DNA of 64,000 nt from Pseudomonas fragi (GTDB lineage Bacteria > Pseudomonadota > Gammaproteobacteria > Pseudomonadales > Pseudomonadaceae): the NCBI RefSeq assembly GCF_025426255.1, contig NZ_CP104861.1, positions 682,001 through 746,000 on the forward strand, in the 5' to 3' direction. The position numbers and the translations under genes are program-made. The notes beneath the pieces were generated by a model that was given only the letters and a program-made list of their open reading frames with translations, had not been told where the DNA came from and ran no database searches. Below, piece by piece: positions 36,501 to 47,151 of this stretch. The first letter of the stretch is position 1. Each line of letters starts with the position of its first letter.

Positions 36501-37457
36501 GCCCTCATGCAACCGGCGCTGGCGTCGGCGCAAACTCAGCAGTGCTGCTATTGGCAGTAACGACAGCAGCAGACCCAGAAGGCATTTGCCGATCAACCCG
36601 GGCAGCAACTGTTCAACTGCAGCGCGCTCATTGAACAGCCCTCGCAATTGCCAGTCGCTGTGACTTATGGGGGTCAGAAGTATGGTGTCGCTTTCATCGC
36701 GCTGGCTCAGGGCCGTGGCTGGCGTAACCGGCTTTTGCGCACGGCTGAGCACTTTGTGGGTCTGGCTGTTTTCGAGCAGCCATTGCGGGCGAATGCTGCT
36801 GGCGCTCTGATGCACCAGGTTTTGCAGCAGGTTCGGGCTTATGCGCAGCAGCCAGTAGCCATCCATGGCGGCGTTGGGCTGGTGCAGTAACAAATAGATC
36901 AGGCTGGCGTCAGCGTTGTTGCTGAAGTAATAGCCATCGGTACGGCTGCATGAGGGGTTGTGTTTGACCCAATCAGCCAGGAACGCGGCGTCCGGGCTGG
37001 TGCCGGTACTATCTAGCAGCACTTCGCCGGCAGGGCTCAGCAAGGCCAGGCTTTGAAGGGCTGGCAGGGATTGGCTCAGTTGTTGGACCAGCGCTTGTTG
37101 CTGGCGCAGGTTTTTCGGTGGTTGCTCTGTCGCAAGCAGGTTGAGGGCGGTCTCGGCTCGCAGGGCCATGTTCAGGCTGATGCTATCGGCCAGGTCGGCG
37201 CTGTAATTGATGCTGGTTTGGCGCTCTTGCTGGATTGTTTCGCGGAACTGCTCGATCACTAACCAGAGCAGCATCGCCAGCAGCAATAGAACCAGAGCCG
37301 CCAACGCGCTTTTTAACGTCCCGCGCACAGGTGTACCAAACAATTGGCTGGACGCTTTGGCGAGAATTGGCTCGGTGACATTGGGCAAGTTGTGATCCTG
37401 CGATTTGGCGGCTATGGCGCGAGGCCCCCTTAAAGACGCCCAGAGGGCGCCTAGCAT
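33543..37457 (-). CDS. morA: Membrane c-di-GMP regulator, PAS-GGDEF-EAL
   Basis: 1304 residues from ATG at 37457 (ATG at 37568 would add 37). Two transmembrane helices (about 50-72 and 286-310) flank a periplasmic sensor. Four PAS domains follow (about 315-880), then GGDEF with intact MGGDEF (about 947) and EAL with intact EALLRW (about 1080), DDFGTGYSS and the LFGRPM end. Both diguanylate cyclase and phosphodiesterase sites look catalytically competent. The family member MorA controls flagellar timing and biofilm formation. It lies beside glyA and divergent from ettA, as in other pseudomonads. Confidence 0.9.
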   Translation of the reverse strand: MLGALWASLRGPRAIAAKSQDHNLPNVTEPILAKASSQLFGTPVRGTLKSALAALVLLLLAMLLWLVIEQFRETIQQERQTSINYSADLADSISLNMALRAETALNLLATEQPPKNLRQQQALVQQLSQSLPALQSLALLSPAGEVLLDSTGTSPDAAFLADWVKHNPSCSRTDGYYFSNNADASLIYLLLHQPNAAMDGYWLLRISPNLLQNLVHQSASSIRPQWLLENSQTHKVLSRAQKPVTPATALSQRDESDTILLTPISHSDWQLRGLFNERAAVEQLLPGLIGKCLLGLLLSLLPIAALLSLRRRQRRLHEGRRRYQDIFEGTGVALCVLDLSSLRGFLEREKLHDSDNLKRWLDNNPQHRRQLFEQLRITEVNQMSMQLLEVDSGNGAWLKLISSSTIGYTIVEAVLNQQQQLELEIKLTHANAQDQHLWLVLRLPVDREDYHSVILSISDITSRKLIELSLQERESFWSDVVRTVPDHLYVQNVISQRIIFSNHHLGQTLGYSAIELQEMGAYFWELLLHPEDAERYHQLRQEQRDNGYKNLMQCQLRFRHHQGTWRRFDIREQAFARDTGDQVTRVVGVAKDITDQIEASESLRDSEQRYRMLAESISDVIFSTDSTLRMNYLSPSIQTVLGYEAQWVFDNGWQSIIATPQQLEGIFSLIKRVSNALDKPQQLSALRSQMQTQVFLLDCLRADGHTVPIELRLVLVWDENDTFEGILGVGRDISQQRRAEKDLRMAATVFEHSTSAILITDPAGYIVQANEAFSRVSGYAVSQVLDQLPSMLTVDAQQRAHLTYVLKQLNQHGTWEGEVWLKRLNGEHYPAWVGITAVFDDEGDLASYVCFFSDISERKASEQRIHRLAYYDALTHLPNRTLFQDRLHTALQQAERNKSWVVLMFLDLDRFKPINDSLGHAAGDRMLKDMAIRLLACVGDDDTVARMGGDEFTLLLQSRVTRELALNRAISVAEHILASLVKPFVLESREFFVTASIGIALSPQDGNELSQLMKNADTAMYHAKERGKNNFQFYQADMNASALERLELESDLRHALEQQEFILYYQPQFSGDGKRLTGVEALLRWNHSRRGLVPPGDFIPVLEELGLVVEVGDWVLAEACRQLKLWHQAKVRVPKVSVNISARQFSDGQLGTRIANILKETGLSPACLELELTESILMREVSEALHILASLKNLGLSIAVDDFGTGYSSLNYLKQFPIDVLKIDRTFVDGLPAGEQDAQIARAIIAMAHSLNLAVIAEGVETHEQLDFLREHGCDEVQGYLFGRPMPAHLLVKQLRAASDELQA

Positions 37458-37656
37458 GCCTTGGGTTGTGGCAAAGTGCCAGTCCTCTGGTCTGTGCTGG
37501 TTTGCCCTGCTCAGCGCATTCAGGTAGATTCGGGGGTCTACATTTATGCTTTTTCTGCGAGCAGGCATTGATCTCGATCAGTCCCTGACTGACTGCTATG
37601 GCCTGATCCGGGCACTGCTCGCACCTTATTCACCCGTCACTGACCCTAGGTTCTCC

Positions 37657-39324
37657 ATGGCTCAATACGTTTTCACCATGCATCGGCTGAGCAAAGTTGT
37701 TCCGCCGAAGCGGGAAATCCTGAAAAACATCTCCCTGTCGTTTTTCCCTGGCGCCAAAATCGGCGTACTCGGCCTGAACGGTTCGGGTAAATCCACCCTG
37801 TTGAAAATCATGGCGGGTGTCGACACCGAGTTCGACGGCGAAGCCCGTCCGATGCCAGACCTGAACATCGGCTACCTGCCGCAAGAGCCGCAGCTGGATC
37901 CGAGCAAAACCGTACGCGAAGTGGTTGAAGAAGCCGTTAGCGTGATCAAGGACGCTCAAGCACGTCTGGATCAGGTTTACGCCGAATACGCAGACCCGGA
38001 TGCTGACTTTGACAAGCTGGCCGCTGAACAGGCCAAGCTTGAGTCGATCCTGCAAGCGAGCGACGGCCACAACCTTGAGCGCCAACTGGAAGTCGCTGCC
38101 GATGCGCTGCGCCTGCCGGCATGGGATGCCAAGGTCGAGCACCTGTCGGGTGGCGAGAAGCGCCGTGTGGCCTTGTGCCGCCTGCTGCTGTCGGCCCCGG
38201 ACATGCTGCTGCTCGACGAACCAACCAACCACTTGGATGCCGACTCGGTAGCCTGGCTGGAGCACTTCCTGCACGACTTCCCGGGTACCGTGGTTGCGAT
38301 TACGCACGACCGTTACTTCCTGGATAACGTGGCGGGCTGGATTCTTGAGCTTGACCGTGGTGCCGGTATTCCTTACGAGGGCAACTATTCGGGTTGGCTT
38401 GAAGCCAAGTCCGATCGTTTGGCTGCCGAATCCAAGCAGCAGTCGGCCCATGAAAAGGCTATGAAAGACGAGCTGGAATGGGTCCGTAAAGGCGCCAAGG
38501 CGCGTCAGTCCAAGTCCAAGGCGCGTCTGCAACGCTTCGAAGAACTGCAATCGCAGGAATTCCAGAAGCGCAGCGAAACCAACGAAATCTACATCCCGGC
38601 CGGTCCGCGCCTGGGTGACAAGGTTATCGAGTTCAAGAACGTATCCAAGGGTTACGGCGATCGCGTGTTGATCGACAACCTGTCGTTCGCCATGCCTAAA
38701 GGCGCCATTGTTGGCGTGATCGGCGGTAACGGTGCCGGTAAGTCGACCCTGTTCCGCATGTTGATGGGCAAGGAACAACCGGATTCGGGCAGCATTGAAG
38801 TCGGTGAAACGGTACAACTGGCGTGTGTGGACCAGAGCCGTGACGACCTGGATGGCAGCAAGACTGTGTTCCAGGCGATTTCTGACGGTTCCGATGTGAT
38901 CCGCATCGGCAACTACGAAATCCCGTCGCGTACCTATGTAGGTCGTTTCAACTTCAAAGGTGGCGATCAACAGAAGTTCGTCAAGGACTTGTCCGGTGGT
39001 GAGCGTGGTCGCTTGCACCTGGCCTTGACCTTGAAAGAGGGCGCCAACGTGCTGCTGCTCGACGAACCGTCCAACGACCTTGACGTTGAGACCCTGCGTT
39101 CGCTCGAAGAAGCACTGCTGGACTTCCCAGGTGCTGCCATTGTGATCTCTCACGATCGGTGGTTCCTTGACCGCGTCGCGACTCACATCCTGGCGTACGA
39201 AGACGACTCGCAAGCGATCTTCTTTGAAGGTAACTACACCGAGTACGAAGCCGATCGTAAAAAGCGCCTCGGCGAAGCGGCCACCCAGCCGCACCGTGTG
39301 CGTCACAAGAAACTGGCCCAATAA
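37657..39324 (+). CDS. ettA: Energy-dependent translational throttle protein EttA
   Basis: 555 residues, exactly the family length. ABC-F protein with two nucleotide-binding domains: Walker A GLNGSGKST and GGNGAGKST, signatures LSGGEKRRVALCRLLL and LSGGERGRLHLALTL, and a linker carrying the arm/P-site tRNA-interaction motif (KGAKARQSKSKARLQRFEEL). No membrane domain. It binds the ribosomal E site and gates the first elongation step according to ATP/ADP ratio. The start MAQYVFTMHRLSKVVPP is the conserved N-terminus. Confidence 0.97.
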   Translation: MAQYVFTMHRLSKVVPPKREILKNISLSFFPGAKIGVLGLNGSGKSTLLKIMAGVDTEFDGEARPMPDLNIGYLPQEPQLDPSKTVREVVEEAVSVIKDAQARLDQVYAEYADPDADFDKLAAEQAKLESILQASDGHNLERQLEVAADALRLPAWDAKVEHLSGGEKRRVALCRLLLSAPDMLLLDEPTNHLDADSVAWLEHFLHDFPGTVVAITHDRYFLDNVAGWILELDRGAGIPYEGNYSGWLEAKSDRLAAESKQQSAHEKAMKDELEWVRKGAKARQSKSKARLQRFEELQSQEFQKRSETNEIYIPAGPRLGDKVIEFKNVSKGYGDRVLIDNLSFAMPKGAIVGVIGGNGAGKSTLFRMLMGKEQPDSGSIEVGETVQLACVDQSRDDLDGSKTVFQAISDGSDVIRIGNYEIPSRTYVGRFNFKGGDQQKFVKDLSGGERGRLHLALTLKEGANVLLLDEPSNDLDVETLRSLEEALLDFPGAAIVISHDRWFLDRVATHILAYEDDSQAIFFEGNYTEYEADRKKRLGEAATQPHRVRHKKLAQ

Positions 39325-39346
39325 GGCTGTTTTTTTGCAGTACAGA

Positions 39347-39371
39347 ACGGCGCCTTCGGGCGCCGTTTTTT
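39347..39371 (+). terminator. Terminator of ettA
   Basis: A perfect 8-bp stem ACGGCGCC/GGCGCCGT with a TTCG tetraloop is followed by a run of T. Confidence 0.93.
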
Positions 39372-39397
39372 GTGGATTTTCGGATGCCCCCGATTTC

Positions 39398-39428
39398 GTA
39401 GCAGCCTTCGTTCCTCGGCAGCTGCTAC
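39398..39428. repeat. Half REP element (GTAGCAGC family)
   Basis: GTAGCAGC and GCTGCTAC bound a single palindromic unit related to 15038-15180. The rest of the ettA-gdhA gap to 39634 is AT-rich promoter/leader sequence with no gene seen; a small GCCG/CGGC repeat lies near 39490. Confidence 0.75.
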
Positions 39429-39616
39429 GGTAAATTCTCGGGTAATAGTTGGTGCGAAACTGGGTACAAGAAGCTATTTTTTGGTGCGCAAAAGCCGTTG
39501 AAATCGGCGTAATTTATATAAATGCACCATTTAAATTCAGAACTGCGACATTTTGCGCTGTCGCGGTGCCACATGAATTGATAAAGTTCTGGTCAATCTC
39601 CGTTTAACGACAATAA

Positions 39617-40972
<1,356 letters not shown>

Positions 40973-40983
40973 TCCGTTAATCC

Positions 40984-41074
40984 TGTAGCCGCTGCCGCAG
41001 GCTGCGATGGGCTGCGTAGCGGCCCTTCTTTAAAGGCCCTTCGGGCCTTATCGCAGCCTGCGACAGCGGCTACA
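40984..41074. repeat. REP-type palindrome (GTAGCCGCTGCCG family)
   Basis: TGTAGCCGCTGCCGCAGGC pairs with GCCTGCGACAGCGGCTACA; between convergent gdhA and the chorismate-mutase-fold gene. Confidence 0.88.
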
Positions 41075-41081
41075 GGTTTTG

Positions 41082-41372
41082 TTATGAAAGCGCCTTATGC
41101 TCCGCCAGTTCCTGCTCGATAAAGGCCGCGATCATGGCGCGGTAAACGTCTTCGGTGACGTTCGGGTTGGCGCCCAGTTCTGAGGCCAATGCCCGAACCT
41201 TGGCAATCACCTGTTCAACCCGCTGCGGGGCCCTGACAGCATCGCTGTCTTTCTTGAAACGAGCCGCCTGTAACACGTAGGCGCCGCGTTCGGCGATCAA
41301 GCCGACAATCTGTCGATCCAGCCCGTCGATTTTCTCGCGCACTTGCTCAAGGGAATCACAGTTAACTGCCAT
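41082..41372 (-). CDS. Chorismate-mutase-fold protein, PchB-like
   Basis: 96 residues, a single AroQ helical domain with no signal peptide. Compared with P. aeruginosa PchB (isochorismate pyruvate lyase), active-site positions are kept: Arg12 (VREKID), Arg29 (AERGAYV), Lys40 (ARFKKD), and Gln in FIEQEL. The segment VRAPQRVEQVIAKVR also matches PchB better than E. coli chorismate mutase. No pchA or salicylate-siderophore gene is nearby, so chorismate mutase activity is as plausible as lyase activity. AGGAG lies upstream; DUF4105 gene 15 bases upstream on the same strand. Confidence 0.82.
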   Translation of the reverse strand: MAVNCDSLEQVREKIDGLDRQIVGLIAERGAYVLQAARFKKDSDAVRAPQRVEQVIAKVRALASELGANPNVTEDVYRAMIAAFIEQELAEHKALS

Positions 41373-41387
41373 GTCTTGAAAACTCCT

Positions 41388-43241
41388 TTAGTAGTGATAC
41401 CACTTCAACTCCAGCATCACCTCGTTGATGGGGGAGGTCAGCTTGCTGAACTCTCGTTGTGCAGTGAGTCGCAGGCCGAGGTTGCGCGAAACTTCCCATT
41501 GTTGATTCAGGCTCAGGCTACGACGGATTTCACCATTAGTGAAGTAGTCGCCTTTCGCTTCCAGGCTCAGGTTGCCCACCGGATTACGCCAAAGAAGCCC
41601 GGTGTTAAAACCCGCAGCCGGAGACACGAAAGCGGCAAAGTCGTTGTTGTGCTCCACGCGCAGAGTGCCGAGGGCAAAGCCCAGCATGTTTTCACCCAAT
41701 TGCCAGGTGCCGCCCGCGCCACCGTTGATGTGGCTGACCAGATTTTCGTCGCCATGTTTGCCGAGTACCCGTTCCAGCCCCCCGCCCACTTGCCAGGACC
41801 AGGGTTGCAGCAATTCGTTGCGTGGGGTCAGGGAGCGGATGTTGGCTAAGTCCAATTGCTGAACTTGCCAGTTATTGCCTTCGTACTGGCGCAGTTTGAG
41901 TTGCAGGATTTCAATCTGTGCACCCAGCGGAAAGCCTGGGGCGTTGTCGTTCAGGTCGTGGTAGGCCATGCGCAGGCCGTATTCGGCAAAGGCCTTGTCG
42001 TCACGGCTACCGGCGCCCAGTTGCCAGGTTCGCGATTCGTGGCCGTTTTCAGGTAACTCGGGTTTTTCGACCTGCAGTTCAGACGCAGGGTTCTGGTTGA
42101 TTGCCCGTAGTAGTTCAAAGCTGCGTTGTGAGCGAGCGGTGTCGCGCTCAAGGCCATTGGCCCTGTAGCGCTCAATACGATAAGCCGCGTCGATGATCAG
42201 CGCCTGGCGCTCTTTGGGCAACGCCTTGAAGGCCGGGTTCTGCAATTGAGCCTGATCGGCACTGACCTGCAAGACCCATTGCTGTTCTTCTGGATCGAGG
42301 GCTTTGGCTCGGTCGAGCAACTCACGTTCACGGGACGGGCGGTATTCGATGCTTTCGACCAACCCGGCTTCCTTGACTGCTTTCACCGTATCGGTGGGGA
42401 TCGCGGTCAGCGGGAATTGGCTGGTCAGCTGCAAGCCGGGGCGCGCCACTTGCAGCAGTTCGAGCAAACGGTACGAGCAGTTTTCGTCGAAGAAGAAGTA
42501 ATCGAACTGGATCTGTTTGAGCTCCCACACATGTTCGACCATGCGCTGGGTTTCTTCAGGTGTGAGATTAAGTCGGTATTCCCACAGGTCGCGGTTTTCG
42601 AGGCTACGGTATTCCGAGAGTTTTTCCTGGTAGGGCACCAGCGCAAACAGGCCGGGATAACCACCTGCCAAGCCCTTCCAGGCATACAGAATGCTGTTGT
42701 CGGAACCTTCGATATAGGCACCGAAGTTGATCGCGTAGCTCAGCAGGGCGGTCTTGTTGTTCTGCACATCGGCTTGGTCGATACGCAACAGGGTATGGCC
42801 GAACATCGAGGACGGGCTGTTGAGGTAGGCCGCCGGAAAGATCATCACCGTGCTGTGCGGCGCCACGTCCTTGAACCATTGCGTGAACTCTGCGCACTCG
42901 GCCTTGGGCAGGTCGGTCAGGTTCAGTTGAGCCTTGAGCCAGCGAGTACGGGCCGGGTACACGCACTGCGGGTGCTTGTCGCCCAGGCTTACGGGTGCAT
43001 ACAACGCCTCGACGGTGGCACGCAGTTCGGCGTACGGGTGATGAGCGCCGTCGGGGGCGAGAAAGAATTTATCGTCGCTGACATAGCTACGCCAGCCGCT
43101 GAGCTTGCCGGCTTCGTAGTGCCCCAGCGAAATCCAGAACGGGTCGTTGGCCAACTGTTGCACACGTTGATCGTCGATAGGGGGTGCGGCATACAGCGGG
43201 GCGCAGGCACAGAGCGCCAGATAGGCAAGGCGTTTGAGCAT
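41388..43241 (-). CDS. DUF4105 (Lnb N-terminal-like) periplasmic protein
   Basis: 617 residues from ATG at 43241 (a TTG three codons earlier is possible). A signal peptide (about 1-18) is followed by a long region with the DUF4105 core: SSMFGHTLLRID, LLSYAINFGAY, FDYFFFDENCSYRLLELL. The conserved His, Asn and Cys in these motifs suggest a cysteine-peptidase-like or amidase-like envelope enzyme, but no activity is proven. The C-terminal third is beta-rich (MAYHDLNDNAPGFPLGAQIE onward) and may form an outer-membrane-associated barrel-like unit. It appears to be in one unit with the downstream PchB-like gene. Confidence 0.82.
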   Translation of the reverse strand: MLKRLAYLALCACAPLYAAPPIDDQRVQQLANDPFWISLGHYEAGKLSGWRSYVSDDKFFLAPDGAHHPYAELRATVEALYAPVSLGDKHPQCVYPARTRWLKAQLNLTDLPKAECAEFTQWFKDVAPHSTVMIFPAAYLNSPSSMFGHTLLRIDQADVQNNKTALLSYAINFGAYIEGSDNSILYAWKGLAGGYPGLFALVPYQEKLSEYRSLENRDLWEYRLNLTPEETQRMVEHVWELKQIQFDYFFFDENCSYRLLELLQVARPGLQLTSQFPLTAIPTDTVKAVKEAGLVESIEYRPSRERELLDRAKALDPEEQQWVLQVSADQAQLQNPAFKALPKERQALIIDAAYRIERYRANGLERDTARSQRSFELLRAINQNPASELQVEKPELPENGHESRTWQLGAGSRDDKAFAEYGLRMAYHDLNDNAPGFPLGAQIEILQLKLRQYEGNNWQVQQLDLANIRSLTPRNELLQPWSWQVGGGLERVLGKHGDENLVSHINGGAGGTWQLGENMLGFALGTLRVEHNNDFAAFVSPAAGFNTGLLWRNPVGNLSLEAKGDYFTNGEIRRSLSLNQQWEVSRNLGLRLTAQREFSKLTSPINEVMLELKWYHY

Positions 43242-43286
43242 GGTCGGCAACTGTTGTCAGACGAATAGAAGTGAAGCAGGAGAATA

Positions 43287-43306
43287 CCCGCTCCGAGAGG
43301 AGCGGG
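43287..43306 (-). terminator. Hairpin after the DUF3015 gene
   Basis: A perfect 8-bp stem CCCGCTCC/GGAGCGGG with a GAGA loop lies 14 bases beyond the minus-strand stop at 43320. No T-run follows, so termination would be weak. Confidence 0.5.
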
Positions 43307-43319
43307 CAGGTCTCATTTA

Positions 43320-43808
43320 CTACGCAGCAGTGGCGTATTTAGCCAGGCGAGCATCGCCTTTGAGAATAGCCAAGGTGTTGCTGTGCACGTCTTCAGCCGT
43401 TACGTCGGCCTTGCTGAAGATTTGCTGGAAGTGCTCATGGGTGACAGCGGCGAAATGCTCGCGGTCTTCAGGGGCGACACCCAGTACCACCGCGTAGGTG
43501 GTCAGTGCTTCGCCATTGCCTTTAGCCATGTCTTCGGACAGTTCGTTCATCATGCCATTCATGGCAATCCACGATTTGCCGCCGTAAGTCAGGGCGTCCT
43601 TGGTGGTGCAGCCGTTGGTGCCGGAGGTCATGCCGAAGGTGGCGTTACCGGACGTGCCGTTGGTGGTTGATGCCAGGAAGTGAGCGGGAGTACCGCGCTG
43701 ACCTTCAAACAGCATGTTGCCCCAACCGCAGTTCGGGCCGCCCGGTGCCTGGGCCATGGCATTGAGGGAAACAACAGTAAAGAGAGTACCGAGAAGAATC
43801 CGTTTCAT
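43320..43808 (-). CDS. DUF3015 family exported protein
   Basis: 162 residues from ATG at 43808. A signal peptide (about 1-20, ending AMA) precedes the DUF3015 pattern GGPNCGWGNMLFEGQRG and TSGTNGC, with two conserved cysteines. Function unknown; it lies next to a DUF4105 gene as in other pseudomonads, so an envelope role is likely. The 273-base gap upstream to 44081 shows no other feature. Confidence 0.85.
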   Translation of the reverse strand: MKRILLGTLFTVVSLNAMAQAPGGPNCGWGNMLFEGQRGTPAHFLASTTNGTSGNATFGMTSGTNGCTTKDALTYGGKSWIAMNGMMNELSEDMAKGNGEALTTYAVVLGVAPEDREHFAAVTHEHFQQIFSKADVTAEDVHSNTLAILKGDARLAKYATAA

Positions 43809-44081
43809 AGCTTTGTTCTCTATGTGCGTGCAACCAATGGACAAGGGTTTCTGGCCCTGAAGCGCCAGTACGAGCCGGTTATGCCTTCCAGCCGCGTAAC
43901 AGCTTGGAGTCTAGGCACGATCAGCAGGTTCCGTGTTTTTTTGTAAAACAATCTGTTCTGGAGCACATTTTCGGCCCGTAAACACTGGGAGGTGAGATTT
44001 CCCGTGTTGTGTTCCTTGCCAGTGGTGCACAGCCAGCGCCAGAATGCTGCCATCTGCCCCGCCCCGATGTAAGGAAGCCCG

Positions 44082-46520
44082 ATGCCTGATTCTGTTGCCA
44101 CCAGCTTGCGTCTAGCGCCTGACGCGCTAACCCGTCCTTTCTCTGCTGAACAGTTCAGCTTCTCTAACACCAATGATTTAGAACCCTTTCGCGGAATTCT
44201 CGGCCAGGAGCGAGCGGTCGAAGCCTTGCAGTTTGGCGTGGCCATGCCGCGCCCGGGTTACAACGTATTTGTGATGGGCGAACCGGGAACGGGTCGCTTT
44301 TCGTTCGTCAAACGCTACCTCAAGGCGGAAGGCAAGCGCCTGAAGTCGCCGAGCGACTGGGTGTACGTCAATAATTTTGATGAGCCGCGTGAGCCGCGTG
44401 CCCTGGAATTGCCGTCGAGTACCGCTGGCGCCTTTATTGCCGATATCAATCACTTGATCGACAACCTGCTGGCAACTTTCCCGGCAGTGTTTGAGCACCC
44501 GACGTATCAGCAGCGCAAAAGCGCGATCGACCGTGGCTTCAATCAGCGCTACGACCGTGCGCTGGATGTGATTGAGCGTCTGGCGCTGGAAAAAGGCGTA
44601 GCGCTGTATCGTGACAGCAGCAACGTGGCATTCACCCCGATGAGTGATGGCAAGGCGCTGGATGAGGCTGAGTTTTCGCAATTGCCCGAGGCCGAGCGCG
44701 AACGCTTTCACGAGGATATTTCCGGGCTGGAAGAGCGGCTGAACGAAGAGCTGGCCAGCCTGCCGCAGTGGAAGCGTGAGTCGAACAATCAACTGCGCCA
44801 GTTGAACGAAGAAACCATCACCCTGGCCCTGCAACCATTACTGTCGCCGCTGTCGCAGAAGTACGCCGAAAATGGCGCGGTCTGCGGCTATTTGCAGGCG
44901 ATGCAGGTTTACCTGCTGAAAACCGTGGTCGAGCAATTGGTCGACGACAGCAAGACCGACGCCCAGGCCCGCAAGCTGCTCGAAGAGCAGTACCTGCCGA
45001 GCCTGGTGGTGGGCCAGCCGCTGAGCGGCGGTGCGCCGGTGGTATTTGAGCCGCACCCGACTTACGACAACCTGTTTGGCCGTATCGAATACAGCACCGA
45101 CCAGGGTGCGTTGTACACCACCTACCGGCAGCTGCGCCCCGGTGCTTTGCACCGTGCCAACGGTGGTTTTTTGATTCTCGAAGCCGAGAAAATGCTCAGC
45201 GAACCCTTTGTCTGGGATGCCCTCAAACGCGCCCTGCAATCGCGCAAGTTGAAAATGGAATCGCCGCTGGGCGAGATGGGCCGCCTGGCGACCGTCACTC
45301 TCAACCCGCAAGTCATTCCCTTGCAGGTCAAGGTCATTATCATTGGTGCCCGCCAGCTGTATTACACGCTGCAGGACCTCGACCCGGACTTCCAGGAGAT
45401 GTTCCGGGTGCTGGTGGACTTCGACGAAGATATCCCCATGGTCGATGAGAGCCTTGAGCAGTTCGCTCAGTTGCTGACCACCCGCACTTCGGAAGAAGGC
45501 ATGGCACCGCTGACCGCCGATGCAGTGGCGCGTCTGGCGACGTATAGCGCGCGTTTGGCCGAGCATCAGGAGCGATTGTCGGCGCGTATTGGCGATTTGT
45601 TCCAGCTGGTCAGCGAGGCGGATTTCATTCGTCACCTGGCGGGCGATGAAATGACCGACGCCGGGCACATCGAGCGTGCGCTCAAGGCCAAGGCCACCCG
45701 CACGGGGCGTGTCTCGGCACGGATCCTGGATGACATGCTGGCCGGGATTATTCTGATCGATACCGATGGCGCTGCCGTCGGCAAGTGCAACGGCCTGACC
45801 GTACTGGAAGTCGGTGACTCGGCCTTTGGTGTGCCGGCGCGGATTTCCGCCACGGTGTATCCGGGTGGCAGTGGCATTGTCGATATCGAGCGCGAGGTTA
45901 ACCTCGGGCAGCCGATTCACTCCAAGGGCGTGATGATTCTGACCGGGTATTTGGGCAGCCGTTATGCACAGGAATTCCCGCTGGCAATTTCGGCCAGTAT
46001 CGCGCTGGAGCAGTCCTACGGTTACGTCGATGGCGACAGTGCGTCGCTGGGCGAGGCCTGTACGTTGATTTCAGCGTTGTCGAAAACGCCGCTTAAGCAG
46101 TGTTTTGCAATTACCGGCTCCATCAACCAGTTTGGTGAAGTGCAAGCGGTGGGCGGGGTCAACGAGAAGATCGAAGGCTTCTTCCGACTCTGCGAAGCGC
46201 GGGGGCTGACAGGCGAGCAGGGGGCGATTATTCCGCAGGCCAACGTAGCGACCTTGATGCTCGATGAAAAGGTGCTGCAGGCGGTACGTGATGGCAAGTT
46301 CCACGTGTACGCGGTGCGCCAGGCCGATGAGGCCTTGAGCCTGTTGGTGGGTGAGCCTGCCGGTGAGCCGGATGAAGAGGGCCAGTTCCCTGAAGGCAGC
46401 GTCAACGCTCGCGTGGTAGAGCGGTTGCGGGTAATTGCGGAAATGATCAACGACGACGACCTCAAGGAAGCCGAAAAGGAGTTGCTGGCTGAAGCATTGG
46501 CGGCGAAGAAACCGGCTTAA
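44082..46520 (+). CDS. Lon-family ATP-dependent protease (AAA_32, LonC/YcbZ-like)
   Basis: 812 residues. The N-terminal AAA region has Walker A GEPGTGRFSF (about 67-76), with a long helical insert (about 130-290) and an LonB-type AAA_32 core. The C-terminal Lon protease domain keeps the Ser-Lys dyad: Ser in DGDSASLGEACTLISALS and Lys in GGVNEKIEGFFRLC. It is cytoplasmic, as no membrane segment is seen, unlike archaeal LonB. Substrates are unknown. AAGGA lies before the ATG. Confidence 0.88.
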   Translation: MPDSVATSLRLAPDALTRPFSAEQFSFSNTNDLEPFRGILGQERAVEALQFGVAMPRPGYNVFVMGEPGTGRFSFVKRYLKAEGKRLKSPSDWVYVNNFDEPREPRALELPSSTAGAFIADINHLIDNLLATFPAVFEHPTYQQRKSAIDRGFNQRYDRALDVIERLALEKGVALYRDSSNVAFTPMSDGKALDEAEFSQLPEAERERFHEDISGLEERLNEELASLPQWKRESNNQLRQLNEETITLALQPLLSPLSQKYAENGAVCGYLQAMQVYLLKTVVEQLVDDSKTDAQARKLLEEQYLPSLVVGQPLSGGAPVVFEPHPTYDNLFGRIEYSTDQGALYTTYRQLRPGALHRANGGFLILEAEKMLSEPFVWDALKRALQSRKLKMESPLGEMGRLATVTLNPQVIPLQVKVIIIGARQLYYTLQDLDPDFQEMFRVLVDFDEDIPMVDESLEQFAQLLTTRTSEEGMAPLTADAVARLATYSARLAEHQERLSARIGDLFQLVSEADFIRHLAGDEMTDAGHIERALKAKATRTGRVSARILDDMLAGIILIDTDGAAVGKCNGLTVLEVGDSAFGVPARISATVYPGGSGIVDIEREVNLGQPIHSKGVMILTGYLGSRYAQEFPLAISASIALEQSYGYVDGDSASLGEACTLISALSKTPLKQCFAITGSINQFGEVQAVGGVNEKIEGFFRLCEARGLTGEQGAIIPQANVATLMLDEKVLQAVRDGKFHVYAVRQADEALSLLVGEPAGEPDEEGQFPEGSVNARVVERLRVIAEMINDDDLKEAEKELLAEALAAKKPA

Positions 46521-46561
46521 CCCGTCACTCTGTAGATGCTTTGTTCCAGGTCAAGCCCCCA

Positions 46562-46587
46562 GTGGGAGCGAGTCAGCTCGCTCCCAC
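46562..46587. repeat. Compact TGTGGGAGC palindrome
   Basis: GTGGGAGCGAG and CTCGCTCCCAC form a perfect 11-bp stem with a 4-base loop. It is the two REP ends fused without the usual spacer. Confidence 0.85.
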
Positions 46588-46601
46588 GATTGAATTGTCT
46601 C

Positions 46602-46634
46602 TGTAGCCCGTCGCAGCCTGCGGCAGCGGCTACA
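46602..46634. repeat. Compact GTAGCCxG palindrome
   Basis: TGTAGCCCGTCGCAGCCTGC with CGGCAGCGGCTACA: a shortened member of the GTAGCC family, 14 bases after the compact element at 46562. Confidence 0.75.
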
Positions 46635-46674
46635 AAACGGCGTGAGCATCAAGGCAGTTGCTCCCACAAAAAAC

Positions 46675-46719
46675 AAAGTCGCCAACCGACGAGGCCGTTG
46701 GTCATTGGCGACTTTTCTT
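46675..46719 (+). terminator. Terminator after the Lon-like gene
   Basis: An 11-bp perfect stem AAAGTCGCCAA/TTGGCGACTTT encloses a 19-base segment that can itself fold (ACCGAC/GTTGGT). TTTTCTT follows. The remaining gap to 46824 shows no other gene. Confidence 0.8.
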
Positions 46720-46824
46720 ATGCGGTATTTCTTCTATTCTGAGGTCAAGGACTCCACTGTCGTCACTGGAACGATGCAGCCCGTAGTGTGCGGCTGAAGA
46801 CAGGATCTACCGAGGGTCGCCGCC

Positions 46825-47142
46825 ATGTCGCGCAACCTTTGCCTCACTCGCCAATGCTTGGGCTTGGTGACCCGTATTGAATGCAGCGTTCGACCGCTGG
46901 CAGGCAATAACGGGATGTGGACGCTGCTCTTTGCTGCCGGACTGGCAGGTGAGCAACCTTCCACCATCAAGGCGCAAGGCCCATTCCCCGGCCCGTTCGT
47001 GGCCGAAACTATTCTTGAGTCAATTGTTGAAAGCCTGACGTTGCATGGCTATCGGCTCGCGGACGATCCGCAGATCTGGTGCCTGCATGTACAGGCCCAG
47101 CTGCGTCAGATCAATGGCGGGCGTTGTCACGCATCCCGCTAA
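46825..47142 (+). CDS. Conserved hypothetical small protein
   Basis: 105 residues, cytoplasmic by appearance, with no recognised domain. The start MSRNLCLTRQCLGLVTRIEC is basic and cysteine-rich; the middle is VRPLAGNNGMWTLLFAAGLA; the C-terminal half is helical (VAETILESIVESLTLHGYRL). It sits convergent with the lipoprotein gene, whose stop lies 9 bases away. A similar short gene occupies this spot in P. aeruginosa, from memory, so it is probably real. Confidence 0.65.
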   Translation: MSRNLCLTRQCLGLVTRIECSVRPLAGNNGMWTLLFAAGLAGEQPSTIKAQGPFPGPFVAETILESIVESLTLHGYRLADDPQIWCLHVQAQLRQINGGRCHASR

Positions 47143-47151
47143 CCAGCGGTT

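Noticed and set aside
37546..37656. Longer ettA start
   Set aside because: EttA is 555 residues when started at MAQYVF; the upstream extension has no family match and overlaps the morA promoter region.
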